64,000 nt of DNA, taken from the NCBI RefSeq assembly GCF_003340495.1, contig NZ_QASA01000001.1, positions 2,480,001 through 2,544,000 of the forward strand, in the 5' to 3' direction. The notes beneath the pieces were generated by a model. It saw nothing but the letters and a program-made list of their open reading frames with translations. It searched no databases and was not told the DNA's origin. Shown here in pieces: positions 18,425-28,370 of this stretch (its first letter is position 1; every line of letters begins with the position of its first letter). Made by a program: the position numbers and the translations under genes. This DNA comes from Adhaeribacter pallidiroseus (lineage in GTDB: Bacteria > Bacteroidota > Bacteroidia > Cytophagales > Hymenobacteraceae).

Positions 18425-18988
18425 TTAACAAGCTATTTCCGGAGGCTCACCGGGTACATCAAACGCTTTGGAAACTGGCGAATGGGAAGGTTGGGTAATA
18501 TAAATGACCGCTAGTTGAACGGGCGGAGCAAAATGATAATCCAGAATCTTAAAATCGTATTCGCTGTAGAGGCCGCTTTTTTTAGTAGTACCAGCCTGGT
18601 TTTTCTTGCTTTGGGGTAAGTCGTTTACGTGTTTGGTATAGGCATTTCGCGCTTTATCCAGGCGCTGCGTTTCCGGGTTGGGCAAACATTGCAGGAAAAT
18701 AGTATCTCGTTCAATTTTCCGTTTTACGTAGGTATACAATACCCCTTTTATTTCTACCTGACCATCCACCCGTTCATAATCAGGCTTATCAATAATGTAA
18801 GGTAAAGAAATGGGGATTTTAAACTGAATCAGTTCACTTTCCTGGTATTGGTTTAAATCCAATTGCGCTACCAGGTTGGTATCGGTGCGGTAAATAAAAT
18901 ATTGAAACAAGAGGGAATAACCAACTATGTTAAATAGATGAATTGCGAGTAAATGAAGGGCAAACAATCGTCTCACTAACGCTACCAA
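18425..18988 (-). CDS. Hypothetical protein with an N-terminal membrane anchor
   Basis: 187 residues. A hydrophobic helix at ~7-30 (LFALHLLAIHLFNIVGYSLLFQYF) anchors a mostly periplasmic domain containing two segments of charged beta-type sequence (LIQFKIPISLPYIIDKPDYERVDGQVEIKGVLYTYVKRKIERD). I do not recognise a named family; similar short anchored proteins are found beside TonB receptors in Bacteroidota. It sits 254 bp upstream of AhpD-like protein 3, same strand, so it may head the same transcript. Confidence 0.65.
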   Translation of the reverse strand: MVALVRRLFALHLLAIHLFNIVGYSLLFQYFIYRTDTNLVAQLDLNQYQESELIQFKIPISLPYIIDKPDYERVDGQVEIKGVLYTYVKRKIERDTIFLQCLPNPETQRLDKARNAYTKHVNDLPQSKKNQAGTTKKSGLYSEYDFKILDYHFAPPVQLAVIYITQPSHSPVSKAFDVPGEPPEIAC

Positions 18989-19242
18989 GAGTGGTTATCT
19001 AATCCTGCCTAAATCTAATATTTTTCGGATAATATTGTAATATTTTTATTTAATTATTTTCTATTTTAATACGTAGGTTATTTGGGCAAGGTAACACATT
19101 GAACATTTTAAGCCTGAATAGTATCAATATTTAAAAAAAGTCAGCTCCAATGCCTGTTTGCATCCATCCTTTAATTTATCAGCAACGACTTTCCTTGTTA
19201 TATTTTGCACAATTAATCGTCCGTAAGGTTAAATACTACACC

Positions 19243-19338
19243 ATGACCTCACGCCAAAGTTTTATTCAACAGGCTACTATGGCCACAGCCGGTCTGCTAG
19301 CACCCCGATTAACGTTCCCCACTTTAGCAAGTCCCTAG
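19243..19338 (+). pseudogene. Remnant of a Tat-type signal peptide gene start
   Basis: The frame TSRQSFIQQATMATAGLLAP looks like the export signal of an oxidoreductase or sugar-isomerase family protein (SRxSFIQQA, then a hydrophobic core). It ends at a stop after 31 residues, and no mature domain follows in any frame. Read as the broken 5' end of a deleted gene. Confidence 0.4.
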
Positions 19339-19472
19339 GACAAGCCATTCCGGCAATTACGCCAGGCTATGGCTACGCGTTCCCATCTCTTGAAAATTCT
19401 TGGATTGGCTGCCGTTTTGAGCGATTACGTCCGGTTTCATGCCGTCAATTTATTACCCGCGACAATAAACAC

Positions 19473-19806
19473 AAAGGTATTCTGGAAAAGTTTGAAAACT
19501 TACTGACTCAATATTATTAAATGGACCAACCCTTAACCATTGGTTTACCCTCAGTAAGCTACTGCACCGGAGAGTTAAACTTATCAGCTAATTATTTTAG
19601 TGACCTAATTAAAAAAAACGGGTACTACCGCCCAAGAATACATGCAACTAAGAGTAAGAAATATAGCAAAAGAAAGAATATTTGAGCAAAGCAAATCCGT
19701 TAGCCAAATTGCCTACGCATTAGGTTTTTAGTATCCCCAGCATTTTACCCGGTTGTTTAAGCAGCGCGTTGGGCACTTCCCAAATGAATACCGCGCTATT
19801 ATTTAA
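19473..19806 (+). pseudogene. Decayed AraC family regulator (C-terminal HTH part)
   Basis: Conceptual translation gives the C-terminal half of a Bacteroidota AraC regulator: KFENLLTQYY, PLTIGLPSVSYCTGELNLSA, NYFSDLIKK, then in the next frame TTAQEYMQLRVRNIAKERIF, SVSQIAYALGF, YPQHFTRLFKQRVGHFPNEY. It has a TAA at 19518, a frameshift near the A run at ~19612 and a TAG at 19729, and no N-terminal half. It aligns with the intact AraC gene at 28428-29348 (ILDHYF, LSPSYLSDLL, VSEVAYALGFEHPQ), so it was once a paralogue. Confidence 0.75.
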
Positions 19807-19931
19807 ATGAGTTTATTTAATTAACAGCGCATAAGCAATCTTTGAAGCCGTAAACACAACTTGTATTGCGTGGTACCTGCTAGAAAAATCATAATTTATA
19901 TCCGATTTAGGAGTTTTTGTCAGGTAAACCG

Positions 19932-22217
19932 TTATTTAGTAGAAGATAAGGAAAATGGTTTATCTTGTGGTTGTGTGCCCCGGTTTACAGCTGGCGCATT
20001 GCCCATTTCTAAATGCAAGGTGCCGCCGTTTATAATATCCTGATGGCGGATAAAATTAGCGGTGTATGGTTTGCCGTTTAAGCTAGCCGCTTGTATATAC
20101 ACCTTTTCTGGGCTATTATTCCGGGCCACAATGGTAAACTGTTTGTTGTTTTCTAAAGTTATCACAATTTTTTGAAAAACCGGGCTGCCTAATACGTACT
20201 CGTCCGTACCCGGGCAAACACTGTAAAAGCCTAAGGCACTCAGCACATACCACGAAGAAGTTTGCCCTTGGTCTTCATCGCCCGGGTAACCATTTTCGGT
20301 AGCATTATACAACTTACTCATTATGGTGCGGGTTAGTTTTTGCGATTTCCAGGGCTGGCCGGCGTAGTTGTACAAATAAGGCATGTGCTGAATCGGTTGG
20401 TTGCCGTGGGCATATTGGCCCATATCGGCCATTACCATTTCCGTCATTTCATGAATCATGCCGCCGTAGGTACCCACTTTTACCTTATTAGGCTGGGTTA
20501 AAACCGAATCCAGTTTAGCCGTGAAATTATTTTCGCCTCCCATTAAATTTATCAACCCTTGCACATCCTGAAAAACCGACCATTGGTAATGCCAGGCGTT
20601 ACCTTCTGTGAAAGGTCCTCCCCACTCTATTGGGTCAAAATTTGGTACCCAGGTGCCATCGGAGCGCCGGCCCCGCATAAATCCACGCGCCGCATCGTAT
20701 ACGTGACGGTAGTTATACATTTGCTTGGCAAATAATTGCTCATAAAAAGAGTTTTGGGTTAGCTTGGCCAATTGGTACCCGCAGAAATCGTCGTAGGCGT
20801 ATTCCAGGGTTTTGGCAGTGGCTTCGCGGTAATTCGGGTAAGGCACAAATCCCAGGGTAAAATATTCTTTCCAGCCTTCGCGGCCATTAGCCGGACCCCA
20901 AGGTCCTTTGTTCGTAACTTCGTGGAGATAAGCAGCTAACGCTTTTTGCGGATCAAAGGTGCGGATCCCTTTTACCCAAGCATCGGCCAGCAGCGAAATA
21001 GCGTGATTGCCAATCATACTCCCGGCTTCCCCCGGAAACGACCAGGATGGCAGCCAACCGCATTGCTCCTGGGCATCTAACAAAGCGCTAACGTAACGGC
21101 CTTGCATGGTGGGGTGTAAAAGCGTGTTTAACGGAAACTGGGCCCGAAAGGTATCCCAAAACCCGGTATCGGTATACAGGTAACCTTGGTGAATTTGGCC
21201 ATCGTATGGACTGAAATAGTAAGGCTTACCGGCTGGATCTATTTCAAAAAATTGGCGGGAAAAAAGGCTAGCCCGGAAAAAGCACGAATAAAAAGTAGCT
21301 TTCTCGGCTTCGGTGCCACCTTCTACGTAAATCCGGTTCAGGTGCTTGTTCCAGATTTTGGCAGCGGCGGCTTTGGTGTCTTCTAAGCGTTTAAAGGCTC
21401 CTAGTTCTTGTTGTAAATTTAACTCTGCCTGTTCCGGACTAATGTAAGACGAAGCTACTTTAGCCTGCACCGATTCTCCGGCTTTAAATTGAATGTAAGC
21501 CCCCATACCCGTTCCCTGGGCGGTTAAATTACCTGGCAAAATGGCGTTTTGCCGGTTTTCCCAGGTGCCCTGCGCTACAAAGGGTTTGTCAAATATAATT
21601 ACAAAGAAATTTTTAAAATTTTTCTGTAAACCGCGGCCGTTATGCACGTAGCCAACAATCTTCCGTTCTTTCGGAAAAATAGTGATGCTACTGGCGCCGG
21701 TGTAGCCATCCAGTACCACGTAAGAGGCTTTGGACCGGGGAAATGAAAACCGCGCGTGAACGCCTCGCTCGGTGGGCGCTAGTTCCGTGGTAATTTTATT
21801 ATCGAGCGTTACTTTATAGTAATGCGGTTTGGCTATTTCATTCTGGTGGTTAAACGTAGCCGCTCTTTTAAATTGACTTACGGTAAGTTGCCCGGTAACC
21901 GGCATGAGCGAGAACACGGCGTAATCATTGGTCCAGGAGCTGCACTGGTGCGCTTGCTGAAAACCCCGGATAGAATCGGCAAAGAATTGGTATTTCCAGC
22001 CATCGCCGTTGCGGCCGGTCTGGGGAGTCCAGGTGTGCATGGCAAAAGGTAAGGCCGTAGTGGGATACGTATTACCGCGGGTTAACTCGTGTTTCGAGTT
22101 GGTACCTTGTAAGGTATTCACATAATGTACCAAATCCGGCAACTTGGCAGCTGACAGACTATAACTGTTGAAAATTAAATATAATATTAAAAAATGCTTT
22201 TTTAGTAAAGTATTCAT
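19932..22217 (-). CDS. GH92 family glycoside hydrolase (exo-alpha-mannosidase)
   Basis: 761 residues. Start chosen at 22217 (MNTLLKKHFLILYLIFNSYSL, a signal peptide); the frame is open to 22322. GH92 landmarks: VNTLQGTNSKHELTRGNTYP near the start, GFQQAHQCSSWTNDYAVFSLMP, GFWDTFRAQFPL, the calcium/acid region GDEDQGQTSSWYVLSALGFY, then VCPGTDEYVLGSP. GH92 enzymes are calcium-dependent exo-acting alpha-mannosidases that trim mannans or N-glycans. The gene stands alone on the minus strand, with a LacI-type operator inside a 54-bp palindrome ~240 bp upstream. Likely repressed without mannosidic inducer. Confidence 0.93.
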   Translation of the reverse strand: MNTLLKKHFLILYLIFNSYSLSAAKLPDLVHYVNTLQGTNSKHELTRGNTYPTTALPFAMHTWTPQTGRNGDGWKYQFFADSIRGFQQAHQCSSWTNDYAVFSLMPVTGQLTVSQFKRAATFNHQNEIAKPHYYKVTLDNKITTELAPTERGVHARFSFPRSKASYVVLDGYTGASSITIFPKERKIVGYVHNGRGLQKNFKNFFVIIFDKPFVAQGTWENRQNAILPGNLTAQGTGMGAYIQFKAGESVQAKVASSYISPEQAELNLQQELGAFKRLEDTKAAAAKIWNKHLNRIYVEGGTEAEKATFYSCFFRASLFSRQFFEIDPAGKPYYFSPYDGQIHQGYLYTDTGFWDTFRAQFPLNTLLHPTMQGRYVSALLDAQEQCGWLPSWSFPGEAGSMIGNHAISLLADAWVKGIRTFDPQKALAAYLHEVTNKGPWGPANGREGWKEYFTLGFVPYPNYREATAKTLEYAYDDFCGYQLAKLTQNSFYEQLFAKQMYNYRHVYDAARGFMRGRRSDGTWVPNFDPIEWGGPFTEGNAWHYQWSVFQDVQGLINLMGGENNFTAKLDSVLTQPNKVKVGTYGGMIHEMTEMVMADMGQYAHGNQPIQHMPYLYNYAGQPWKSQKLTRTIMSKLYNATENGYPGDEDQGQTSSWYVLSALGFYSVCPGTDEYVLGSPVFQKIVITLENNKQFTIVARNNSPEKVYIQAASLNGKPYTANFIRHQDIINGGTLHLEMGNAPAVNRGTQPQDKPFSLSSTK

Positions 22218-23398
22218 GCAGGTTTCTGATATCCTAAATTTTATGCGATTAATCTTATTTATAAACGGTTGGGAATATGGAGCCAGTAGGTGTTTAATGT
22301 TGCGGGTAGAATTACGCCCCATAATACAGGTGCCGGCATTAAAATTTTAAAAATATTGATTGTGACGTTGTTTAAACCTAGCAAGCAGTTGTTCCAGCAG
22401 GCACCATTACTACTAACCAGTAACCTAATTACCGAAACAATTTTTCTGCAAAAGCAAAATCTGTTTAATATTACGCAACCGGTTGCGTAATATTAAACAG
22501 ATTTTGCGAAACGGGCAACTGGATCTTATTTTTTTAAAGGTGAAACAGTTTTTCCTATTTAAAAAAAATCTAACTCTGGAAAGTTCCTAAATTAACACTG
22601 GTTTAAACCTGCTTGCAGGACTAATCCCGCTGCAGAGAAAAGTAAAAAATCAGTTAATAAATTTAAAAAAAGCTGCTTGGTAAATAAAGCAAACCGGCAA
22701 ACAGCTAGGCTTTTGCCGGAAATAATCGGCCAGTAAACTAAGCCCCTATGGCCCCTTTTCGGATGCTTACAATTAATTGTAACTTAGATACGATTAGAAA
22801 ATAGCTATTAACCAAATACTCTAAAGCTAGGTCAATCACTTGCAAACAGAAATACAGCACTCCAACAAGGCTATTGACGAGCATATTCCTACCAAAGCTT
22901 AAACTGGGGAAAACGATTAGCTTATTCTAACTGCAGGAAGGATCGGGATTAGGGTTTACTCTCTAAAATGCATAAAAAAAATTTAGTAGTTCAAGTAAAT
23001 ATTGCTACTACCTAAATTGTGAATAATAGTTGAGCTTTTATTAGGTTAATTACAAGTAACACCCGTTTACATAATTTAAAGCAAAATTTAAATGATTTGA
23101 CCAGGTTACTTGATCAACTAACTACCAAAACTTCAAACCTCATATCGTCTCATATATCCCATCTCCTAAATTTATTAAAAATTTAAATTTTAAGATGGTC
23201 TTTTAAGACAAATATCTAACTTGAATTTGGCTTGTAAGTATACAAAAATTCAATCTCTTTATTCCGTCGTTTCGTGAGACGAGTTTGTCAACTTAATTTA
23301 GAACTAGCCAGACTTAACAGTCTAGTATAAAAAACCTCTTAGTTTCTTACTTATATATTATCTCCAGCAGGTTAATCGGTCTAAATTTATTTACTAGA
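22218..23398. other. Long gene-free region upstream of GH92
   Basis: About 1.2 kb without a convincing gene on either strand. It holds the 54-bp palindrome (22454-22507) and a small hairpin (CCGGCAAA 22694-22701 with TTTGCCGG 22712-22719). Otherwise AT rich and unrecognised; it may be the site of a deleted gene. Confidence 0.5.
22454..22507. promoter_or_regulatory. 54-bp perfect palindrome centred on a LacI-type operator
   Basis: Each 27-nt arm is the exact reverse complement of the other, with no loop. The centre is CGCAACC/GGTTGCG flanked by TAATATTAAACAG, the same core as the operator at 1730-1743. It lies ~240 bp before the GH92 start. A LacI protein probably binds the centre; the long perfect arms could cruciform or add extra operator half-sites. 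Confidence 0.75.
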
Positions 23399-25453
23399 TC
23401 ATAAATCTATACTTGGGAGAATAACTTCCTGAAAGTAATCAAGCGTATTCCCCATATCACCCCGTTCATAGTTTCCGGCAGTAAATACCCCCACTATTTT
23501 CAATTGCGGAATTGCTAGAATGAACTGTCCCCCATTCCCCCAAGCTCCAAGAGAAATAATTTTCTTTCCAGAAAGTGTACGCAGTTCTTTAATATGCCAC
23601 AGATAGCCGTAGTCTACCGTTTCGCTGTATACTTTTGAATGCTTGGTTTGAAGTTGAGTTAAAAATTGGGGCGAAACTATCTGCGTGTTATTCCACTTTC
23701 CATCATTTATTACCAGTTGGCCGATCTTGAGCATATCTCGTGATGTCATTTCTGCTCCCCCGGCCCCGTATATCCTGCCAGAGGGATCATATTTGAACGA
23801 TTTATGGTATATTTCTAATGGGGTAAAAAGATACTTCTCACTAAATTCATCCAGCATCATTCCGGAGGCATTTTCAATTATTCCATTCAAAATATGCATT
23901 GCCGCCGAGGAATATTCACATTTTATTCCCGGATCATAGGTCAGTGGCGCATCCAGCATGTAGGTAACCCAATCCTTATTTTCCGTCTGATTCTGTAACG
24001 TGCCTTCGTCACCGTAACCGGAGCTAATGAGTCCGGAGGTCATCGTAAGTAAATGGTACACGGTTATTTTCTTTTTTCTTTCATCCCAGTTTTTGGACGG
24101 GCGATAGCTCGGGAAATAATTCAAGACGGGATCGTGGACGTTCTTTATATAGCCTTTATCTATAGCTATCCCAACCAGTAAGGCCGTAATGCTTTTATGA
24201 GCAGACCGCATTTCATGATGGTCCAGCAGATTACCTTCATTAAAATATCTCTCATAAACCAGCTTCCCATCCTTAGCTAGCAGAAAGCTATGGATATTCT
24301 CCATTAAACCTGACTCGATCTTGGCGGTAAGATCGATAATAGATTTCGGATTTACCTTAGCCGTTACCAGGGTACCAGTGGGCCAGTAAAAATATTCGAG
24401 TGGACGCGCCTTAGACATTCTTTCTAGGGCCGGTCTCCAGCGGGGATCGTTCCGGAGCGGTGCTAACCGCTTTTGGGATTTTGCTCTTGAAATATCAAAC
24501 ATGCCCGCAGCAATGGACATATCTAATGTTCGAAAGGCTTCATCGATCTTAGAAGCCCGAGAATTCATGATAGTAGCGTCCCAAAATTGCTCAAAGTTTT
24601 GCTTGCCCTTACGTTCTGCTGCTTTCACAAAATAAGTGGCGGCACTTTCCCATCTTCCGGCTGTTCTTGCATTCAGGGCTAGTATGTAATTCTTCTTCCA
24701 ACCGCTAAATTTATCTGCATCCTGCTGTATTTGATTTATTTCTTCCTCAATTAACTGTCTGGCATTCCTGAAAACCAAATTGATAGCTTCAAAGGAAGAG
24801 GCTTCATTATTATAATCTTTCAAAATGTGCTCATATTGTTTTTCGGGCTTCAGCAAGGCAATGGAATTCCGCACCATTCGCATGACCGGCCTCAAATGCT
24901 GGTAATCGCCTTTTATCATAAGAGAAGCCTGGTACAAAGCACAAAACAAGCTAAACTTTCCGCCTTCGCAGATCCTAGTGTCTTTTCTATTCCAATTTTT
25001 ACCCCCTTGTAGCAATTTAACAGCCGTATCAAGAATCTGCAGATCCAACTCGGAAGCAGCCAGGAAATTACCCTGTAGCTGCGCATCTTCCGCGTTAGAA
25101 GGCCGAATTGTGATATAAATGGTATCGGTTTTATAAACCCCGGTGCCCGCAAAATGCAAGATAGAATCGGACATTAGTTGCAAGGCACAATTATAAGTGG
25201 CCCCCTTCCTATTCCATTTAAATACCAGAGAAGAATCGCCTATTAGCACGTCTGTAAAGGCTACTGGTACTTGTCCGTAAGGAGCGTACACGATGTTCCA
25301 TGACTTATTTATCTCTTGTACTTCGAAGCGGCTTTGTTCTGTCTTTCCTTTGCTGATAACTTTACCAAAGAGTAAGATATCGCGGCCTTGGGACCAGCCG
25401 GTAGTAATATGGAAAATTAAAATTGCAAGTAGTAAGTAGTTTTTGATGGCCAT
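23399..25453 (-). CDS. Serine hydrolase (beta-lactamase/class C family) with N-terminal extension
   Basis: 684 residues with a signal peptide (cleaved near Ser21-Gln22). Residues ~23-345 are an extension with tetratricopeptide-like helices and no named family. Residues ~365-680 are the beta-lactamase/esterase domain: the nucleophile motif S417-A-H-K420 (S-x-x-K), the Y514-S-S motif in place of Y-x-N, HLLTMTSGL, and GNGGQFILAIP near the C-terminus (K/H-T-G-like strand). Such enzymes are esterases or D-Ala-D-Ala-type peptidases. It lies 39 bp after an AraC-type membrane regulator on the same strand, which probably controls it. Confidence 0.85.
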   Translation of the reverse strand: MAIKNYLLLAILIFHITTGWSQGRDILLFGKVISKGKTEQSRFEVQEINKSWNIVYAPYGQVPVAFTDVLIGDSSLVFKWNRKGATYNCALQLMSDSILHFAGTGVYKTDTIYITIRPSNAEDAQLQGNFLAASELDLQILDTAVKLLQGGKNWNRKDTRICEGGKFSLFCALYQASLMIKGDYQHLRPVMRMVRNSIALLKPEKQYEHILKDYNNEASSFEAINLVFRNARQLIEEEINQIQQDADKFSGWKKNYILALNARTAGRWESAATYFVKAAERKGKQNFEQFWDATIMNSRASKIDEAFRTLDMSIAAGMFDISRAKSQKRLAPLRNDPRWRPALERMSKARPLEYFYWPTGTLVTAKVNPKSIIDLTAKIESGLMENIHSFLLAKDGKLVYERYFNEGNLLDHHEMRSAHKSITALLVGIAIDKGYIKNVHDPVLNYFPSYRPSKNWDERKKKITVYHLLTMTSGLISSGYGDEGTLQNQTENKDWVTYMLDAPLTYDPGIKCEYSSAAMHILNGIIENASGMMLDEFSEKYLFTPLEIYHKSFKYDPSGRIYGAGGAEMTSRDMLKIGQLVINDGKWNNTQIVSPQFLTQLQTKHSKVYSETVDYGYLWHIKELRTLSGKKIISLGAWGNGGQFILAIPQLKIVGVFTAGNYERGDMGNTLDYFQEVILPSIDL

Positions 25454-25492
25454 AATATTCGTGTTGATTATGGCAATAGTAGCTCATACAAC

Positions 25493-26683
25493 TCACCCAA
25501 AAGAGGCATTATGCATTTTGACACCTGTTTCTGACTCTTTTAATTTTTTTAAATAAGCAGCAGGAGGCATTCCGGCTAGCTTTTTAAAACTTCTAATAAA
25601 CGTAGATTTAGAGTTAAAACCACACTCGTATGCTATTCCTTCCAGGGTAAGATGGTTATATGACGAATTCATGGCTTTTCGCTTTACCTCATTTATCCGG
25701 TATTCGTTGATATAGTCCGAGAAGTTTTTGCCGGCACCCTGGTTGATGATACGGGTTAGGGTATTATGATGAATGTCAAGTTCGACAGCCAGCATTCGGA
25801 GCGTCAATTCTGGATTCAAATACTGCTGACCACGCGTAATTTCCCGATTGAGCCACTCACTCTTTTCCACCAATTCAGGTAGAGGAATAGCGTTTGGTTG
25901 CTCCTTATCGGGTTGCTTTTCATAATTAGGTTGCGGTGGAAGGTCAACTGTCAGCGCGGGCCTGAGCAGCGTCTCGATACCCATCCATATAGCAGTGGCG
26001 GCAATCAGGAAATAAACGGTATAATAATGGGTGGCAGGAAGTTCGTAATTATTTAAGAGGTAATCGTACAAAGTGAAAGGTACCCATAGCACCCACATAA
26101 CGGCGAATGCCCGGAGATCTTTTATTAACCAGTCCAATTTATATTTTCCGGCATTACTAAAGTGTAAGTTCAGCTCAATTTGAAAGAGGTTAATTTCTTT
26201 TAAACTAAGGGCTATGTAAACGATTATGGAAGATGTAGTTAAAAGCTCTACAACCGGGTTAATGATTTCATAAATATTAGTTAGATTAGGTTGCTGAACA
26301 CCATCGGTATAACCCTCCCAGATGTAGAAAGTCTGGGCTGTCACATGAATAATTAAAGGTAAATAATGCAAGTAGTCCTTCTTGCTGGATTTCCATTCTG
26401 GGTAACAAACGCTCTTTACATAGAAGAATACGGAAGGCCCCAGCGTAAGGGTAAAATTAAAGGGCAACCAGTTTAATATAGGATAGTATAAGCCCAGGGT
26501 AACATCTTTGACTATTATCCCAAAAAGCCAGAAAGATATGGTTAAAAGGAAAAAAGTCAGAAATTGAATAGATGGTTGTTTAATGCTTCGGGCAAGAATA
26601 AGTAACGAACTTAAAAAGGCAGAGGCAACCATGCCGATTAATAGCATGATATTTCCCAGGGTCAAGAATAATTGATAGGTCAT
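25493..26683 (-). CDS. Membrane-bound AraC family transcriptional regulator
   Basis: 396 residues. The first ~240 carry about seven hydrophobic helices (ITLGNIMLLIGM.., FLLTISFWLFGIIV, LPFNFTLTLGPSVFFYV, SIIVYIALSL, WVLWVPFTLYDYLL, FLIAATAIWMGIETLL). A helix-turn-helix domain follows from ~295: LRMLAVELDIHHNTLTRIIN, then AYECGFNSKSTFIRSFKKLAGMPPAAYLKK. This is a common Bacteroidota layout in which the membrane part probably senses a signal and the HTH binds DNA at the membrane. It is immediately upstream of the serine hydrolase. Confidence 0.88.
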   Translation of the reverse strand: MTYQLFLTLGNIMLLIGMVASAFLSSLLILARSIKQPSIQFLTFFLLTISFWLFGIIVKDVTLGLYYPILNWLPFNFTLTLGPSVFFYVKSVCYPEWKSSKKDYLHYLPLIIHVTAQTFYIWEGYTDGVQQPNLTNIYEIINPVVELLTTSSIIVYIALSLKEINLFQIELNLHFSNAGKYKLDWLIKDLRAFAVMWVLWVPFTLYDYLLNNYELPATHYYTVYFLIAATAIWMGIETLLRPALTVDLPPQPNYEKQPDKEQPNAIPLPELVEKSEWLNREITRGQQYLNPELTLRMLAVELDIHHNTLTRIINQGAGKNFSDYINEYRINEVKRKAMNSSYNHLTLEGIAYECGFNSKSTFIRSFKKLAGMPPAAYLKKLKESETGVKMHNASFG

Positions 26684-27451
26684 AAATCAGCTGATCCAGC
26701 TTTTTGCATTCTTAAATGAAAGTAAGATAATTATTTATTAGGAATTACTTATTCTCCTTCAGCGCTGGTTGCAGCGGAAATTATAAAAAGCGACAGCATA
26801 AAAATAAGTCTAACTAAGTACACTTTATCCCTGCTATCTATTTTGTTTTATCAGGAGGTTAGCTATTTTTAACCTACATGCGAAAGCATACGCTAATTAC
26901 CCTGTACTTCGGCTGACACCCTCGCATCAGGTATGCACAAATACATTGTAGCTTTTTAATTATACAAAATAAAGAAATTAACCCCTATTTAACCTAACAG
27001 TCGTTCTAGGTGAATCTGCGTTTACAGCATCCTAAAGAAGACTTTTCTGGAACTATTTTATTGTACTTTGGCATGGTGAATTCAAACTATTTTAAACCTG
27101 ATTATTGCTCTCTTCCTCTTGCCCAACCTATAGATAAGAAGTTTTTGATTGCCTAATTTTGATCGCCTCACCCTCCAGAATAATATCAGCTGCAGCTGGC
27201 GGTAAAGGTTTGAAAAGAATTTAATGAAGTAAAGGCTGCCACCTTTTAAATGCCTTCTTTGAAGAAAACAAACCGAGTCTAAAAAAGGAGATTATAACTA
27301 AGTACTGCCGGGTACCTAGTACGAAAAACTTGAACCAACCTCTAATTTCTTCCGGTATTCTCAATTAGACTACGAAAAGTCTCCATTAGGCTACAAGCCG
27401 CACTGGGCAGCTGCTGATCTTTGTAGTGTTATTCATGTAAACTTTAAAATT
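26684..27451. other. Divergent intergenic region, AraC / SDR
   Basis: About 770 bp without a gene. It must hold promoters for the AraC-serine hydrolase unit (minus) and the SDR gene (plus). I see no repeat or known operator and no pseudogene with convincing homology. Confidence 0.4.
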
Positions 27452-28333
27452 ATGGCACATCAAAATGAAACTTTAAAGGCTATCTCTCTACCAGCTCCTG
27501 GTACTTCTTCTAAAGTTTGGTTCATTACCGGCGCTTCGCGGGGTTTTGGACAGGTTTGGACGGAAGCTGCCCTTAAGCGGGGCGACCAGGTAGCGGCTAC
27601 CGCCCGTAAACGGCAAAGCATTGCCTTCTTGCAGGAACAGTATGGGGAAAACGTGCTGACCCTGGAGCTAGACGTAACGAAGCCCGAGCAGGTAAAGACA
27701 GCGGTGGCCCAGGCTCATGCTCATTTCGGCCGGCTGGATATTGTTCTCAATAATGCCGGGTATTCTCTGGTGGGCACGATTGAGGAAGCCCGCGCCGAGG
27801 ATATTCGGGCCCTTTATGAAACGAACATCATTGGCCCAGTGGCAGTTATTCAGGCGGCCTTGCCGCTATTGCGGAAACAGGGATTCGGGCATATACTGGG
27901 TACCTCCAGCAACCTCGGCCATGTGACCGCACCGGTTATCGGTTATTATTGTTCCTCCAAATGGGCCTTCGAAGCCATTCACGAAAGCCTGGCCGCCGAG
28001 GTGAAACCTTTTGGCATCAAAGTAACCATCATCGAGCCGGGTGCTTACGCCACCGAGTTTGGCAGCCCGGAGTCTTTAAAGTTTGCTCCCGGCCTCGACC
28101 TTTATAATGATTTTAAAGCCCAGTTTATTCAAAGTTTAAAAACGATGGAAAGGGGCGATCCCCAGGCAACGCCCGAAGCGCTTTTTAAAATTGTGGATGC
28201 CGAAAATCCACCGCTACGGTTCTTCCTGGGCAGTCATTGTTTGCCTTGGGTGCGCACGGCCTATCAGGAGCGGTTAGCCACTTGGGAGGCGTGGGAAGCT
28301 GTTTCTAATTCGGCTCAGGGCTCATCCAGATAA
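27452..28333 (+). CDS. SDR family NAD(P)-dependent oxidoreductase
   Basis: 293 residues. Cofactor motif VWFITGASRGFGQVW (TGxxxGxG), NNAG motif (LNNAGYSLVG), and active-site YCSSK (Y-x3-K) with an upstream Ser (TSSNLGH). It reduces or oxidises a carbonyl/alcohol; substrate unknown. The AraC regulator at 28428 follows, a frequent SDR-AraC pairing in Bacteroidota, though a terminator hairpin separates them. Confidence 0.9.
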   Translation: MAHQNETLKAISLPAPGTSSKVWFITGASRGFGQVWTEAALKRGDQVAATARKRQSIAFLQEQYGENVLTLELDVTKPEQVKTAVAQAHAHFGRLDIVLNNAGYSLVGTIEEARAEDIRALYETNIIGPVAVIQAALPLLRKQGFGHILGTSSNLGHVTAPVIGYYCSSKWAFEAIHESLAAEVKPFGIKVTIIEPGAYATEFGSPESLKFAPGLDLYNDFKAQFIQSLKTMERGDPQATPEALFKIVDAENPPLRFFLGSHCLPWVRTAYQERLATWEAWEAVSNSAQGSSR

Positions 28334-28370
28334 AAGAACTTGTAAATAAACCCGTTACTTGTTAAAACCT

